A stretch of 64,000 nucleotides of DNA from Tianweitania sp. UT-5YL-CI-8. GTDB taxonomy: Bacteria; Pseudomonadota; Alphaproteobacteria; Rhizobiales; Rhizobiaceae. The position numbers and the translations under genes are program-made. Under the pieces are notes generated by a model. That model was not told the origin of the DNA. It made no database searches and was given only the letters and a program-made list of their open reading frames with translations. Below, piece after piece: positions 50,778-60,259 of the stretch. The stretch lies in assembly GCF_030010215.1 (NCBI RefSeq), contig NZ_JASCRR010000014.1:1-64000 (forward strand). The letters run 5' to 3'. Every line of letters starts with the position of its first letter. Position 1 is the stretch's first letter.

Positions 50778-52121
50778 TCAAGCCGCCTGGGCGATCACCG
50801 CGCGCAAGCCTCCGGCGTCCCGGTTCTGAAGCTGGAGCCGCCAGCCGCTTCGTCCGAGCGCGAGTTCGACGATGGCAAGGCCGAGCCCACTGCCGACCGG
50901 CGCCTTGTTGCGGCCCCGGAAGAAGCGCTCCGTGACCCTCGGCAATTCCTCCTCGGGGATGCCAGGGCCGTCATCTTCGATGATAACCTGACCGGCCTCG
51001 AATTGGCCGGCGACACGGCACCGCACGACGCCGCCCGGCGGCGAATGGTTCACTGCGTTCTCCATGAGATTTCGCGCAGCCAGGGTGAACAGTTCCGGTT
51101 CGATGTGAAGCTCCACCGCATCCATTTCGGGCGCAACCTCCACCGACACTTGGCGAGCCCGGTCTGCAAGTTCGGCCGCCAGCGACCGCAGGACGAATGA
51201 CGGCCGGACGACCCCGCGCTTCTCGGACTCGTGGTCGAGAGCCTCGACCGCTGACATATCGAGCAACTGCCGTACCAGGCGCCCGGTGCGGTCAACGCCA
51301 ACGACGATCTGGCGCAACGCCTGATCCCGGATCGCCGGATCTTCGCTGGCGAGCGCCACCTGGGCCTGAGTCTTGAGACCGGCCAGCGGCGTGCGCAGTT
51401 CATGCGCGGCGAAGGCCGTGAAATTGCGTTCGCGTTCGCGCAGGCCGGCGACGCGCGCGAACAGCCCGTTCAGCGATTGCAGCACCGGCACGATCTCCTT
51501 CGCGGTATCGACATCCTCGATCGGGCTGAGATCGGTCGCATGACGCGCTTCGAGATCGCCGGCGATCTTCCGCAGCGGTTCGAGCCCGCGCCGCACGCTG
51601 AACCAGATCAGCACCGCAAGGACAGGCACGATGAACAGGGCCGGGAGGAGAAGGCCCCGGATGACGTCGTTCACCAGATGGTCGCGCATGCTGAGATTGT
51701 CGCCGACGAGGACGCGGATCCCGATGTCGGTGTTGGTGATGGCATAGACGCGCCACCGCTCGCCGTCGACCACAGTTTCGGATATGCCATCTTCCTGCTC
51801 AGACAGCTTCTCCGCGGGTGCGGCGTCCGAGCGGCTGATAAGCGCGCCTTGCAAGGACCAGATCTGGCAAGAGAGCTGGCGTTCGTAGGCGCTATGCTCC
51901 CGCAACGGAATTTCGACGGTCGTGGACCGATCAGGGACGGCGTCTCTCTCCTGCCTGGAGATCAGTGAAGAGACCATCCGGCCTGCTTCCATCAACCGGG
52001 CGTCGAGAACCCGCTCGACCTCGGCGCGCGTGGACAGGAAAATCCAGAGTACAGCCGATAGCCAGACGAGGCTTGTGGTCAGGACGAGGATGAGGAACAG
52101 TCGTTTCGAGATCGAAGGCAT
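50778..52121 (-). CDS. Sensor histidine kinase (QseC/PmrB/TctE-like)
   Basis: A 447-residue membrane kinase. MPSISKRLFLILVLTTSLVW starts the first membrane segment; a periplasmic sensor of about 130 residues follows, then LLPALFIVPVLAVLIWFSVR, a HAMP region, the phospho-acceptor H in FAAHELRTPLAGLKTQ, the N box NLMENAVNHSPPGG, and G boxes DDGPGIPEE and GSGLGLAIVE. The ATG overlaps the response regulator stop by one base (TGATG). The periplasmic domain contains one cysteine (QLSCQIW). It is expected to phosphorylate the adjacent regulator; the signal may be metal or envelope redox state, inferred from the neighbours. Confidence 0.93.
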   Translation of the reverse strand: MPSISKRLFLILVLTTSLVWLSAVLWIFLSTRAEVERVLDARLMEAGRMVSSLISRQERDAVPDRSTTVEIPLREHSAYERQLSCQIWSLQGALISRSDAAPAEKLSEQEDGISETVVDGERWRVYAITNTDIGIRVLVGDNLSMRDHLVNDVIRGLLLPALFIVPVLAVLIWFSVRRGLEPLRKIAGDLEARHATDLSPIEDVDTAKEIVPVLQSLNGLFARVAGLRERERNFTAFAAHELRTPLAGLKTQAQVALASEDPAIRDQALRQIVVGVDRTGRLVRQLLDMSAVEALDHESEKRGVVRPSFVLRSLAAELADRARQVSVEVAPEMDAVELHIEPELFTLAARNLMENAVNHSPPGGVVRCRVAGQFEAGQVIIEDDGPGIPEEELPRVTERFFRGRNKAPVGSGLGLAIVELALGRSGWRLQLQNRDAGGLRAVIAQAA

Positions 52122-52783
52122 CACGATTCCTCCCCAAGGCGGTAGCCGAACCCACGAACGGTCCGGATCATTTCCGTGCCAAGCTTGTTTCGGAGGTTGT
52201 GGATGTGGACCTCGACCGCGTTGCTCTCCACTTCCTCCTGCCAGCCGTAGAGCTTTTCTTCGATCTGGCTGCGCGAAAGAATCTGCCCAGGGTGAACCAT
52301 GAGGGCTTGGAGGATCGCATATTCCCGCCGCGATAACCGGACGGGTTCTCCGTCCAGCTCTACATTCTGGCTCGCTGGATCGATGCGAAGTCCGCGCCAC
52401 TCCAGTAGCGCCTGCGGTCGCCCGGAAGCGCGGCGCACTAGCGCCCGCAAGCGCGCCGCAACCTCTTCGAGATCGAAAGGCTTGCCCAGATAATCGTCGG
52501 CGCCAGCGTCCAGGCCGGCGATGCGATCCGGGACCTGATCGCGCGCGGTCAACAGCAGGACGGGCGTCGTGTCGCGCCGTTCGCGAAGGGCCTTGAGCAC
52601 GTCGAGACCGGAGCCGTCCGGTAGCATCAGGTCGAGGACCAGCGCGTCGAATTCATGGTTCCTGAGCACGGCATTGGCTTCTTCGCAGCTCTCGACTGCG
52701 TCGGCGTTGAAGCCGACGATTCCCAGCCCCACTTTCAGGCCATCGCGAAGTACCGAATCGTCCTCGACAATAAGCACACGCAT
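52121..52783 (-). CDS. OmpR-class response regulator (PmrA/QseB/TctD-like)
   Basis: A 220-residue regulator. The receiver domain has MRVLIVEDD, phospho-acceptor D51 in LVLDLMLPDGSG and the conserved lysine in DDYLGKPFDLEE. The C-terminal winged helix has VRLSRREYAILQALMVHPGQ and EVHIHNLRNKLG with IRTVRGFGYRL. I chose ATG 52783 (MRVLIVEDD); ATG 52789 adds two residues. Regulators of this branch bind direct repeats of CTTAA(G/T) spaced by 11 bases. Such a repeat lies 41 bases before this gene and at two other promoters in the window, so it probably autoregulates and controls those genes. Confidence 0.94.
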   Translation of the reverse strand: MRVLIVEDDSVLRDGLKVGLGIVGFNADAVESCEEANAVLRNHEFDALVLDLMLPDGSGLDVLKALRERRDTTPVLLLTARDQVPDRIAGLDAGADDYLGKPFDLEEVAARLRALVRRASGRPQALLEWRGLRIDPASQNVELDGEPVRLSRREYAILQALMVHPGQILSRSQIEEKLYGWQEEVESNAVEVHIHNLRNKLGTEMIRTVRGFGYRLGEES

Positions 52784-52823
52784 CGTCATCACCCGCTGTT
52801 TCGAAGGGTCATTCTGGACGAGG

Positions 52824-52841
52824 CTTAAGGCAGCCTTAAGA
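52824..52841. promoter_or_regulatory. Tandem CTTAAGG box, site 3
   Basis: CTTAAGG-CAGC-CTTAAGA at 52824-52830 and 52835-52841, 11-base period. It lies between the response regulator (start 52783, minus strand) and the L,D-transpeptidase (start 52890, plus strand). CATAAT at 52872-52877 is a possible -10 for the latter. Confidence 0.65.
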
Positions 52842-52889
52842 ATCGAGGCAGATGCGCACCCCGTAAAACAGCATAATCGGGGCGCCCCC

Positions 52890-53585
52890 TTGCTTATATC
52901 GCATTTCACCCGCGCGACTTTGATCGCGCTGGCTTCGTCCGTCGCACTCGCGGCTTGCGCTGCAACGCCGCATGAGGGCGCCGCCACGCCTTTTGCATAC
53001 ACGCAATCGGAATCCAGGGCATCCACCCAGCCCACGGGCGGCAACCCGTCGCAGTTGTACGGCGCGAGGAAGGACGGCGGGTTCACCATCCCCGCGGTCG
53101 ACGCGAAACGCCTGAAGCCGGAACACGTCCGCCAGGTGGTCGACTATCGGGCGAGCGAGAAGCCGGGAACGATCGTGGTCGACCAGACCGCGCGCTATCT
53201 GTATTTCGTTCTGCCCGGCGGCAAGGCCATCCGCTATGCCGTCGGCGTCGGGCCGGTCGCGCGCGCCTTTCCGGGCGTCGAGGCCGAGATCGCCTGGAAG
53301 GCTAAATGGCCGCGCTGGACGCCGACGCAGAGCATGATCGAGCGCAACCCGAAGCAGTATGCGCGCAACGCCGGCGGCGTCGCCGGTGGTCCCCACAACC
53401 CGATGGGCGCGCGGGCGCTCTACATGCACCAGAACGGCGTCGACACCTATTACCGTGTCCACGGCACGAACGACCCGTCCTCCATCGGCAAAGCAGTTTC
53501 CGCCGGCTGCATCCGCCTCCTGAACCAGGACATCATCGACCTTCATGACCGCGTGAAGCCTGGCGCCAAGATTGTCGTGCGCTGA
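52890..53585 (+). CDS. L,D-transpeptidase (YkuD) lipoprotein
   Basis: A 231-residue YkuD protein. From TTG 52890 the sequence is M(L)LISHFTRATLIALASSVA with lipobox LAAC, so it is a lipoprotein. RYLYFVLPGGKAIRYAVGVG opens the domain and YYRVHGTNDPSSIGKAVSAG followed by CIRLLNQDI is the catalytic motif. It is divergent from the response regulator gene, sharing a tandem CTTAAGG box. The start is uncertain because no clear ribosome binding site precedes the TTG and longer frames exist upstream. It is paralogous to the genes at 46047 and 56805. Confidence 0.9.
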   Translation: MLISHFTRATLIALASSVALAACAATPHEGAATPFAYTQSESRASTQPTGGNPSQLYGARKDGGFTIPAVDAKRLKPEHVRQVVDYRASEKPGTIVVDQTARYLYFVLPGGKAIRYAVGVGPVARAFPGVEAEIAWKAKWPRWTPTQSMIERNPKQYARNAGGVAGGPHNPMGARALYMHQNGVDTYYRVHGTNDPSSIGKAVSAGCIRLLNQDIIDLHDRVKPGAKIVVR

Positions 53586-53623
53586 CCCGCCGGGTGTTTT
53601 TCCCTTTCCGGAAACTCAATCCC

Positions 53624-54815
53624 ATGACCGACCACAGCCTCGCCCGCCGCAATATCGCCGTCCTCACCGCCGCCCAGGCGCTGGGCGCCGCGAGCCCGCC
53701 GATCATCATCTCGCTGGGCGGCCTGGTCGGGCAGCAGCTTTCGCGCGACCCGGCGCTGGTGACACTCCCGGTCAGCCTGTTCAATCTCGGCCTTGCGCTC
53801 GGCACGCTGCCGGCCGCCTTCGTGATGCGGCGCTACGGCCGCCGCTCGGGCTGTGTTTTCGGTGCGAGCTTCGGGATTACGGCAGGGCTGGTCGCCGCGC
53901 TCGGCATCGTGTCAGCCTCGTTCCTGATCTTCTGCCTCGGCACCTTCACGGCCGGCTTCTATGCCGCCTATGTGCAGAGCTATCGTTTTGCTGCGGCGGA
54001 CGGGGCCGAGGACGAACTCAAGGCCAAGGCGATTTCATGGGTGATGGTCGGTGGGCTCGCTGCCGCGATCATCGGTCCGCAACTCGTGATCTGGACGCGC
54101 GATGCGTTTCCGGGCTCGCCCTTTGCAGGCAGCTTTCTCAGCCAAGCGGCGCTGGCGGCGCTGGCGATCCCGGTGCTCCTGCTTTCGCGCACGCCTCGGC
54201 TTGCGGTCGGCGTTGGCCGTCCGGATACGGGGCGTCCGCTCGCGCAAATCCTGCTGACGCCGCGCTACATGCTGGCCGTGGCCGGCGTCGTCGTATCCTA
54301 CGACCTCATGACTTTCGTGATGACAGCCGCCCCGATCGCAATGACAGGGCACGGTCATTCCGTCGATCATGCTGCCCTCGGCATTCAGGCATGTGCTCGC
54401 CATGTTCGGCCCGAGCTTCGTCACGGGCCATCTCATGGCCGCTTCGGCAAGGAGCGCGTCACGGCGGGTCGGCCTGCTGCTGATCGCCGTCTCCGGTGCG
54501 GTCGCTCTGAGCGGGCTCGACATTCGCCACTTCTGGGCGTCGCTCATCCTGTTCGGTATCGGCTGGAACTTCGGCTTCATCGGCGCAACGGCGATGATCA
54601 CCGACTGCCACGCGCCGGAAGAGCGCGGCAAGGCACAGGGTGCGAACGACTTCATGGTCTTCGGTACCGTGGCGACAGCTTCCTTTTTCTCCGGCACGCT
54701 GCTGCATGCCTCCGGCTGGCAGATGATCAACTGGCTGATCTTCCCAGCCGTCGCCCTCACCCTCGTGCCGCTGGTGTGGAGTACAGCCCGCAGATCGCCA
54801 GCAACAGCGTCGTGA
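53624..54815 (+). pseudogene. MFS transporter, frameshifted
   Basis: A 12-segment major facilitator protein. The first part, from MTDHSLARRNIAVLTAAQAL, carries the loop motif FVMRRYGRRSG and is open to about 54388 (HAALGIQ). The second part continues in another frame as HVLAMFGPSFVTGHLMAASA, then DCHAPEERGKAQGANDFMVF, to 54815. The expected junction is GIQWHVLAMFGPSF, so one base too many or two too few lie near 54389. The whole protein would be about 397 residues. The frame as given yields a truncated product of about eight segments. Substrate unknown. Confidence 0.8.
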
Positions 54816-54839
54816 CCTGAGAGCATGTGCGGTGCTTCC

Positions 54840-55355
54840 CTATCGTAGCGGGCGAAGGACCGGCAGTTCGTGCCGGCGGCGGGCGTCGAAAATCAGCGAC
54901 GTCTCGATGCGCGTGACGCCCGGGCGGTTGGTGAAGCGGTCGAAGGCGAGATCCTTGAGGTGGCCGGTGTCCCTGACGACGACATGGACGACCAGATCGT
55001 AGCGCCCGCTGACCAGAAAGGCCGACCGCACCTCCGGCACGTTCACGATGTCGTCCATGAACCTGTCGACGGCGCCGCGCTTGTGCTTGGCCAGTTCGAT
55101 CATGAACAGCGCCTCCAGCCCGACGCCGAGGGCCTTGGGATCGACCTCGACATGGGTCCCCAGGAGCACGCCGCTTTCACGCATCCGCCGGATGCGTTCA
55201 TGGGTGGTCGAAGGCGCCAGACCGATCTCGGCGGCAATCTCCTTGACCGAGAGCCGGGCATTGTTCTGCAAAAGCCGCAGAATTCCGACGTCAGTTCGAT
55301 CCAGGTCAGCATGGGTGCCCGTTTGCCGGAAATCATTCGTTCGATCGTCGCTCAT
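54840..55355 (-). CDS. Lrp/AsnC-family transcriptional regulator
   Basis: A 171-residue Lrp-type regulator. DLDRTDVGILRLLQNNARLS opens the DNA-binding domain, VKEIAAEIGLAPSTTHERIR is the helix-turn-helix, and the ligand-binding RAM domain holds VPEVRSAFLVSGRYDLVVHV. I chose ATG 55355 (MSDDRTND). It is divergent from the methionine gamma-lyase gene 64 bases away, the standard pairing in which the amino acid substrate induces the lyase. Confidence 0.92.
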   Translation of the reverse strand: MSDDRTNDFRQTGTHADLDRTDVGILRLLQNNARLSVKEIAAEIGLAPSTTHERIRRMRESGVLLGTHVEVDPKALGVGLEALFMIELAKHKRGAVDRFMDDIVNVPEVRSAFLVSGRYDLVVHVVVRDTGHLKDLAFDRFTNRPGVTRIETSLIFDARRRHELPVLRPLR

Positions 55356-55419
55356 GACGATGATAGTACAGGAAATGCCCGAAACAGCCATATACAGGAC
55401 GGGCAGAAGGAGCGAACGC

Positions 55420-56619
55420 ATGACACTACGAAACGCGCCAGAGGGCTTCGCAACCCGAGCCATCCATTTCGGCTACGATCCGCTCGACTATCACGGCGCG
55501 CTGAACCCGCCGGTGTTCCTGACTTCGACCTACGCCTTCGACAGCGTTGAGACGGGAACGAACCGCTTCACCGGCGACGAGCCGGGCTTTATCTATGGCC
55601 GCGTCGGCAATCCGACGACGAGCATCCTCGAGACGCGGCTCGCTGCACTCGAAGAAGGAGAAGCGGCGCTTGCTACCTCGTCCGGTATGGGCGCGATAGC
55701 TTCGGTCGTCTGGACGCTGGTCAGTGCGGGCGACGAGGTGCTTGCGGACAAAACGCTCTACGGCTGCACATTCGCCCTGCTGCATCACCAGCTTGCCCGG
55801 TTTGGCGTCAAGACGCATTTCGTGGATATGACCGATCCGGCCAATGTCGCGGCGGCGATCGGGCCGAAGACGCGGCTCGTCATCACCGAAACGCCGTCCA
55901 ACCCGAACATGCGCGTGGTGGACATTGCCGCCGTGGCCGAGGTCACACACCGCCACGACGCGCTGCTCGTCGTCGACAACACCTATTGTACGCCCTATCT
56001 GCAGCGTCCATTGGCGTTGGGCGCCGACATTGTGGTCCACTCGGCGACCAAATATCTCGGGGGCCACGGCGATCTGCTCGCGGGTGCCGTGGTATCCCGC
56101 AAGGAGCTTGTCGATCAGTTCCGGTTCGTGGGGATCAAGGAAATAAATGGGGCCTGTATTTCACCCTTCGACGCTTTCTTGGTCCTGCGCGGCCTTAAGA
56201 CGCTGGCGCTTCGAATGGACCGGCATTGCGAGACGGCGCTGAAGCTCGCCCACGACCTGCAAGTGCATCCGCTGGTCGAGCGGGTCTTCTATCCCGGCCT
56301 AGCCGACAACCCGCAGCATGACGTGGCCGCCCGGCAGATGAAGGCATTCGGCGGCATGATCGCGATGGAGTTGAAGGGTGGGCTCGCGGCCGGCAAGGCG
56401 TTCATGGATGCGGTATCGTTGATCACGCGCGCGGTGAGCCTTGGCGACGCCGAAACGCTGGTGCAGCACCCGGCCAGCATGACGCACGCGACTTACGCCC
56501 CGGAGGAGCGGGCCGCCCATGGCTTCACGGATGGGCTGATCCGTCTATCCATCGGCCTGGAGGACTATGACGATCTGCGCGGCGACGTCCTGCAGGCGCT
56601 GGATCGAGCTGGGCGATAG
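55420..56619 (+). CDS. megL: PLP-dependent methionine gamma-lyase-like enzyme
   Basis: A 399-residue Cys/Met metabolism enzyme. [20 protein letters not shown] and [17 protein letters not shown] form the phosphate-binding region, [16 protein letters not shown] the cofactor-ring aspartate neighbourhood, and [20 protein letters not shown] holds the PLP lysine. [14 protein letters not shown] (tyrosine/cysteine preceding) is typical of methionine gamma-lyases, in which a cysteine near residue 110 is present (YGCTFA). It would convert methionine to methanethiol, ammonia and 2-oxobutyrate. AAGGAG precedes ATG 55420. Cystathionine gamma-lyase activity is the alternative. Confidence 0.9.
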   Translation: MTLRNAPEGFATRAIHFGYDPLDYHGALNPPVFLTSTYAFDSVETGTNRFTGDEPGFIYGRVGNPTTSILETRLAALEEGEAALATSSGMGAIASVVWTLVSAGDEVLADKTLYGCTFALLHHQLARFGVKTHFVDMTDPANVAAAIGPKTRLVITETPSNPNMRVVDIAAVAEVTHRHDALLVVDNTYCTPYLQRPLALGADIVVHSATKYLGGHGDLLAGAVVSRKELVDQFRFVGIKEINGACISPFDAFLVLRGLKTLALRMDRHCETALKLAHDLQVHPLVERVFYPGLADNPQHDVAARQMKAFGGMIAMELKGGLAAGKAFMDAVSLITRAVSLGDAETLVQHPASMTHATYAPEERAAHGFTDGLIRLSIGLEDYDDLRGDVLQALDRAGR

Positions 56620-56804
56620 CCGTTGCGGCCGGCGGCCTGACGTGGCGTTCTTTTGCCGAGTGGACCGGCCGCGGTTGGTCCAGCGTTTCACGATATTGCC
56701 GGTCCATGAACTGGCGAACGGCCCGCTCGGCGACTTCGGGCGGGATCTCGGAAGCTGCTCCTCCATGGTCGTGCCGCCGCTGCCTAGCTGTTTGATCCCG
56801 GACT
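56620..56804. other. Intergenic remnant region
   Basis: 185 bases between the lyase and a 5'-truncated L,D-transpeptidase. The minus strand has a short frame (EIPPEVAERAVRQFMDRQYR) that may be a fragment of an unidentified gene, continuing antisense into the lyase 3' end. Confidence 0.3.
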
Positions 56805-57230
56805 TTGATGGTGCGACACGTCCGTCCCGGCGGTCGCGCGACACGCTACGGCATTGGAGTCGGCCGCGAGGGTTTCGCCTGGGCGGGCCGCGCGATCGTC
56901 GCCTACAAGCGCAAGTGGCCGCGCTGGACGCCACCGGATTCCATGGTCGAGCGGCAGCCGGAACTTGAACCCTATTCCATCGCTAATCGCGGCATGGTAC
57001 CTGGCCTCAAGAATCCATTGGGCGCCCGAGCGCTCTACATTCACGAGGGCGGCCGCGACACGCTCTACCGGCTGCACGGGACGCCGGAGGCGTCGTCGAT
57101 CGGCAGAGCTGTTTCGTCGGGCTGCATTCGACTGGTCAATCAAGACGTCACGCATCTCTACGACACGGTCCGTGACGGCAGCCCGATCATCGTGATACCT
57201 GATCCGTCGATGTCGCATCTGCTCGTCTGA
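56805..57230 (+). pseudogene. L,D-transpeptidase (YkuD), 5' truncated
   Basis: A 141-residue frame starting at TTG/ATG 56805-56808. From VRPGGRATRYGIGVGREGFA onward it matches the paralogue at 46047 closely, including YRLHGTPEASSIGRAVSSGC with IRLVNQDV and the SMSHLLV tail. The signal sequence and the first 95 or so residues present in the paralogue are missing. Without export the product could not reach peptidoglycan, so I treat it as a remnant. Its similarity to the 46047 gene in both body and tail suggests duplication. Confidence 0.75.
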
Positions 57231-57490
57231 GGCGCTGCGCGTGGGTTAGGTGGCCTTTCGCGCAACACAGGTCGATGAGCACGGACATGCCGAATGTTCT
57301 GGCCCTTGACCACCTCGCTGTCCTGCGCTTGTCCGTCCTCTTAGCATCTGGAACCAGACCTCGATCTTCTTCTTGGCGCTCACGCCCGCGAGGTGGGCCG
57401 CGAGCGTGCGCGGGAAGTTTTATGGAATGGCCCGCCCCTCCTGAGAAGCATCGGCTACAATATCGGTTGTGGAGAAGAAAGGAGCGAGCC

Positions 57491-58519
57491 ATGAACATTG
57501 CTATCCTCGGGATCGATCTTGGAAAGAACCTGTGCAGCGTGGTGGGCGTCGACGATACCGGCGCTGTCGTTCTACGCCGACGCATGCGTCATCAAACGAT
57601 CGTGCAGTATGCGTCGGGCCTGCCGCATTGCGTGATGGCGATGGAGGCGTGCTGCGGTGCGCACCATCTCGGACGCATTCTCCAGGCGCAGGGTCACGAG
57701 ATCCGGCTGATGTCGCCAGAATATGTGCGGCCCTATGTGAAGGCGCAAAAGAACGACGATCGGGACGCGGAGGCGATCGCTGAGGCTGCCTCGCGCCCGA
57801 CCATGCGGTTCGTGGAGCTGAAGAGCCAGGACCAGCTCGACCTGCAGTCGCTGCACCGGGTGCGGTCGCGGCTGGTGAACGCGCGCAAGACACTGATCAA
57901 CCAGTTGCGTGCGATCCTGCTTGAGCGCGGCCACGTCATCGCCAAGGGGCCACAACGGCTCGACCGGGCGCTCGACGAGATGCTCGCCGGCGACGATCTG
58001 GACATCACCGGCCGGATGCGTGCTCTGGTCATCGAGATGCGAAACGAGTGGCGGGAACTCGATCAACGGATCGAAGCACTGAATGCCGAGTTCAAGGATC
58101 ATGTCCGCGCGCACGAGGCAGCTCGGCGCCTGATCGCAATCCCCGGCATCGGCGTGCTCAACGCCACCGCGCTCACAGCGGCGATAGGCGATGGCAGCGC
58201 CTTCGGACGAGGTCGTGACCTTGCCGCCTGGCTCGGGCTGGTGCCCAGGCAGATGAGCACCGGCGGCAAAGCCAAGTTGCTGGGCATCACCAAACGTGGC
58301 AACAAATATCTGCGCATGCTGTTCATCCACGGCGCGCGGGCGGCGTTGCCATCGCTGGCCAAGAGCGCGACACCGCTCGGTCAATGGCTGCGTGGCCTCC
58401 TGTCGCGAGCCCATCGCAATGTGACAGTCGTAGCGCTCGCCGCTAAGCTTGCGCGTATTGCGTGGGCGACGCTCCGACGCGACGCCACTTTCGAACCGAT
58501 GCACGGCGCGGTGGCCTGA
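57491..58519 (+). CDS. IS110-family transposase
   Basis: A 342-residue DEDD transposase. The N-terminal RuvC-like domain has LGIDLGKNLCSVVGVD, MAMEACCGAHH and KAQKNDDRDAEAIAE with the acidic catalytic residues. The C-terminal Transposase_20 domain has LIAIPGIGVLNATALTAAIG and LAAWLGLVPRQMSTGGKAKL, with the family serine region after it. ATG 57491 has GGAGCGA upstream. IS110 elements lack clear inverted repeats and use a bridge RNA encoded in their non-coding ends, so I do not set element borders. The upstream 57231-57490 may be the non-coding end. Confidence 0.94.
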   Translation: MNIAILGIDLGKNLCSVVGVDDTGAVVLRRRMRHQTIVQYASGLPHCVMAMEACCGAHHLGRILQAQGHEIRLMSPEYVRPYVKAQKNDDRDAEAIAEAASRPTMRFVELKSQDQLDLQSLHRVRSRLVNARKTLINQLRAILLERGHVIAKGPQRLDRALDEMLAGDDLDITGRMRALVIEMRNEWRELDQRIEALNAEFKDHVRAHEAARRLIAIPGIGVLNATALTAAIGDGSAFGRGRDLAAWLGLVPRQMSTGGKAKLLGITKRGNKYLRMLFIHGARAALPSLAKSATPLGQWLRGLLSRAHRNVTVVALAAKLARIAWATLRRDATFEPMHGAVA

Positions 58520-58621
58520 CAAATCCGCCTGGCAGCTTCCACGGGAGCGGCTGGCGCGCACGATCTGCGGGAAGGAAAGAAGATGGCATGACGGTCGATC
58601 GGCGTCCCGATAGCCTGGTTC

Positions 58622-58653
58622 AAAAAACGGCACTTCGATGCCGGGCGTTTTTT
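58622..58653. terminator. Bidirectional terminator-like hairpin
   Basis: AAAAAACGGC (58622-58631), loop, then GCCG-GG-CGTTTTTT (58640-58653). The A and T runs on each side would let it work in both directions, between the IS110 gene and the IS630 remnant. Confidence 0.5.
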
Positions 58654-58742
58654 ATGAGGACCGGGACGCGCGAATATCCATCTTGGCCACGAGCAAGACC
58701 TCGTGAGACCGGATACGTTTGAGCAGACCTCTCAAGCCGCCT

Positions 58743-59266
58743 TCACAAACCCTCTTGCAGACGGGGCGGGCCATACGTTTTGAACGCTGGATGACCTCGC
58801 CATCCTGCTTGGGGTGACGCGGCCTGGCACTGATGTGCGAGAAGCCCAGCGCCTTGAGCAGCTTGCCGATGGTGCGCTCGTGATAGGCGACCCCGAAGCG
58901 CTCCTCGATGACGTGCTGGAGGTCGACGCGCCGCCAGCGCACCACGCCGTCGACGGCGGGGTCCGGGCCGGTCTCCACGATCTGGGCAAGTTCCGCCTGC
59001 TGCGCGGCTGACAGCTGCCTGGGATTTCCCCTGCGGCGATTGTCCTTCGACCCCGCCGGGCCATGCGCGTTGAAGCGATGCACCCAGTCGCGCAGCGTCT
59101 GGCGGTCCATGCCGCCGATCTTCGCCGCATCCGCCCGGCTCAATCCGTCCAGCACCGCCACGATCGACAGCAGTCGCCGGCTTTGGTTCGCATCCTTCGT
59201 GGAGGCCGCCAGACGACGAAGCTGCAACGGCGTATGGCTCGGCTTGATCTTTACGGTTCTCGGCAT
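58743..59266 (-). pseudogene. IS630-family transposase, N-terminal remnant
   Basis: The minus-strand frame from ATG 59266 (MPRTVKIKPSHTPLQLRRLA) contains the paired helix-turn-helix of IS630 transposases: GLSRADAAKIGGMDRQTLRD then RRVDLQHVIEERFGVAYHER, and LLKALGFSHISARPRHPKQD. After QDGEV the frames diverge and the DDE catalytic domain is absent. So only the DNA-binding half remains. It belongs to a different IS630 subgroup from the remnant at 1-418 as far as the non-overlapping parts can show. Confidence 0.8.
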
Positions 59267-59406
59267 GGCGCAGATCCTCCACGCCACCCTTGAATCACAC
59301 CAGCCTCAAATGGGAATCCCCAGAGAGTCACATCAGCGGGCCGTTGATATTAGTCCCAATTCGCCCAATTTATCGGAATGCGGCACTCAACAGCCATGCA
59401 AACGGG

Positions 59407-60231
59407 TTACTGCCCCAAAGTAGCGTAGCGACGGAAGATGGCTTCGGCTCGCTTGCGCACTGGTTCGTCCACCAATTCTCCGTCCACAGCCATCGCCCCA
59501 TCGCCCCCGGTTAACCGCCTGCGAGCCCAGGCCACCTCCTCTGCAGAGGGTCTGAAACCAGCAAGGATGGCCTCAATCTGCTTCGGATGAATGGCGAGCT
59601 TGCCGCTGAAGCCAAGCATCGCCGCATACCGGGCGTCGTCCTCAACCAATTGGGCATTGTCGATCGCTGTCGTCACGCCGTCGAGCGGGGGCGGCAGTCC
59701 GGCAAGCCTCGATGCCAAGACCAACTCGGATCGTGCCGACAAGAGCGCTTCCCTGGAGTGGCTGCAGCCTACGTCCGCGCAATAATCGACCGAACCAAAG
59801 GCTATGCGGACGATGCCGGGCATCACTGCGACGCGGCGGGCATCCGCTATGCCGCGGGCGGTCTCTATCAAGGCGACGATCGGCAGTCCTTTCGTCTGGC
59901 AAAGTTCATCCAGCCCAGGGCCGGCTTCGGCTTTTGGAAGCACCATGCCAGCAAACGGCATCGATCTAAGCGCGGCGACATCGGCCGGATGATACGGAGT
60001 TCCGATCGCGTTGACGCGTACCAAGATTGGTTTCATACTAAAATTGGCTCGAAGGGCATCCCGTGCTTTGGCCTTAGAGGCTTCCGCGACTGAGTCCTCC
60101 AGATCGATGACAATGGCGTCCGCCGCGGAACCATCGGCCTTTCCATACCGATCCGGCCTGTCACCCGGCACAAAGAGGGCGGAAATAAACTCGAAGGTAT
60201 TGGACATATCTGGATTTGCCGTGGGCATCAT
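59407..60231 (-). CDS. HpcH/HpaI-family CoA ester lyase (CitE-like)
   Basis: A 274-residue lyase. SALFVPGDRPDRYGKADGS is the family opening, AIVIDLEDSVAEASKAKARD holds the acidic magnesium site, ILVRVNAIGTPYHPADVAAL follows, and MVLPKAEAG, LIETARGI, FGSVDYCADVG and FSGKLAIHPKQIEAI complete the pattern. Members split malyl-CoA, citramalyl-CoA or 3-hydroxy-3-methylglutaryl-type CoA esters. It is the last gene of a four-gene minus-strand operon with a CoA-transferase, an acyl-CoA dehydrogenase and an MmgE/PrpD protein. The start could also be ATG 60207 (MSNTFEF). Confidence 0.9.
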   Translation of the reverse strand: MMPTANPDMSNTFEFISALFVPGDRPDRYGKADGSAADAIVIDLEDSVAEASKAKARDALRANFSMKPILVRVNAIGTPYHPADVAALRSMPFAGMVLPKAEAGPGLDELCQTKGLPIVALIETARGIADARRVAVMPGIVRIAFGSVDYCADVGCSHSREALLSARSELVLASRLAGLPPPLDGVTTAIDNAQLVEDDARYAAMLGFSGKLAIHPKQIEAILAGFRPSAEEVAWARRRLTGGDGAMAVDGELVDEPVRKRAEAIFRRYATLGQ

Positions 60232-60259
60232 GGCGCTGACCGTCGCGATAGGTATTAGG

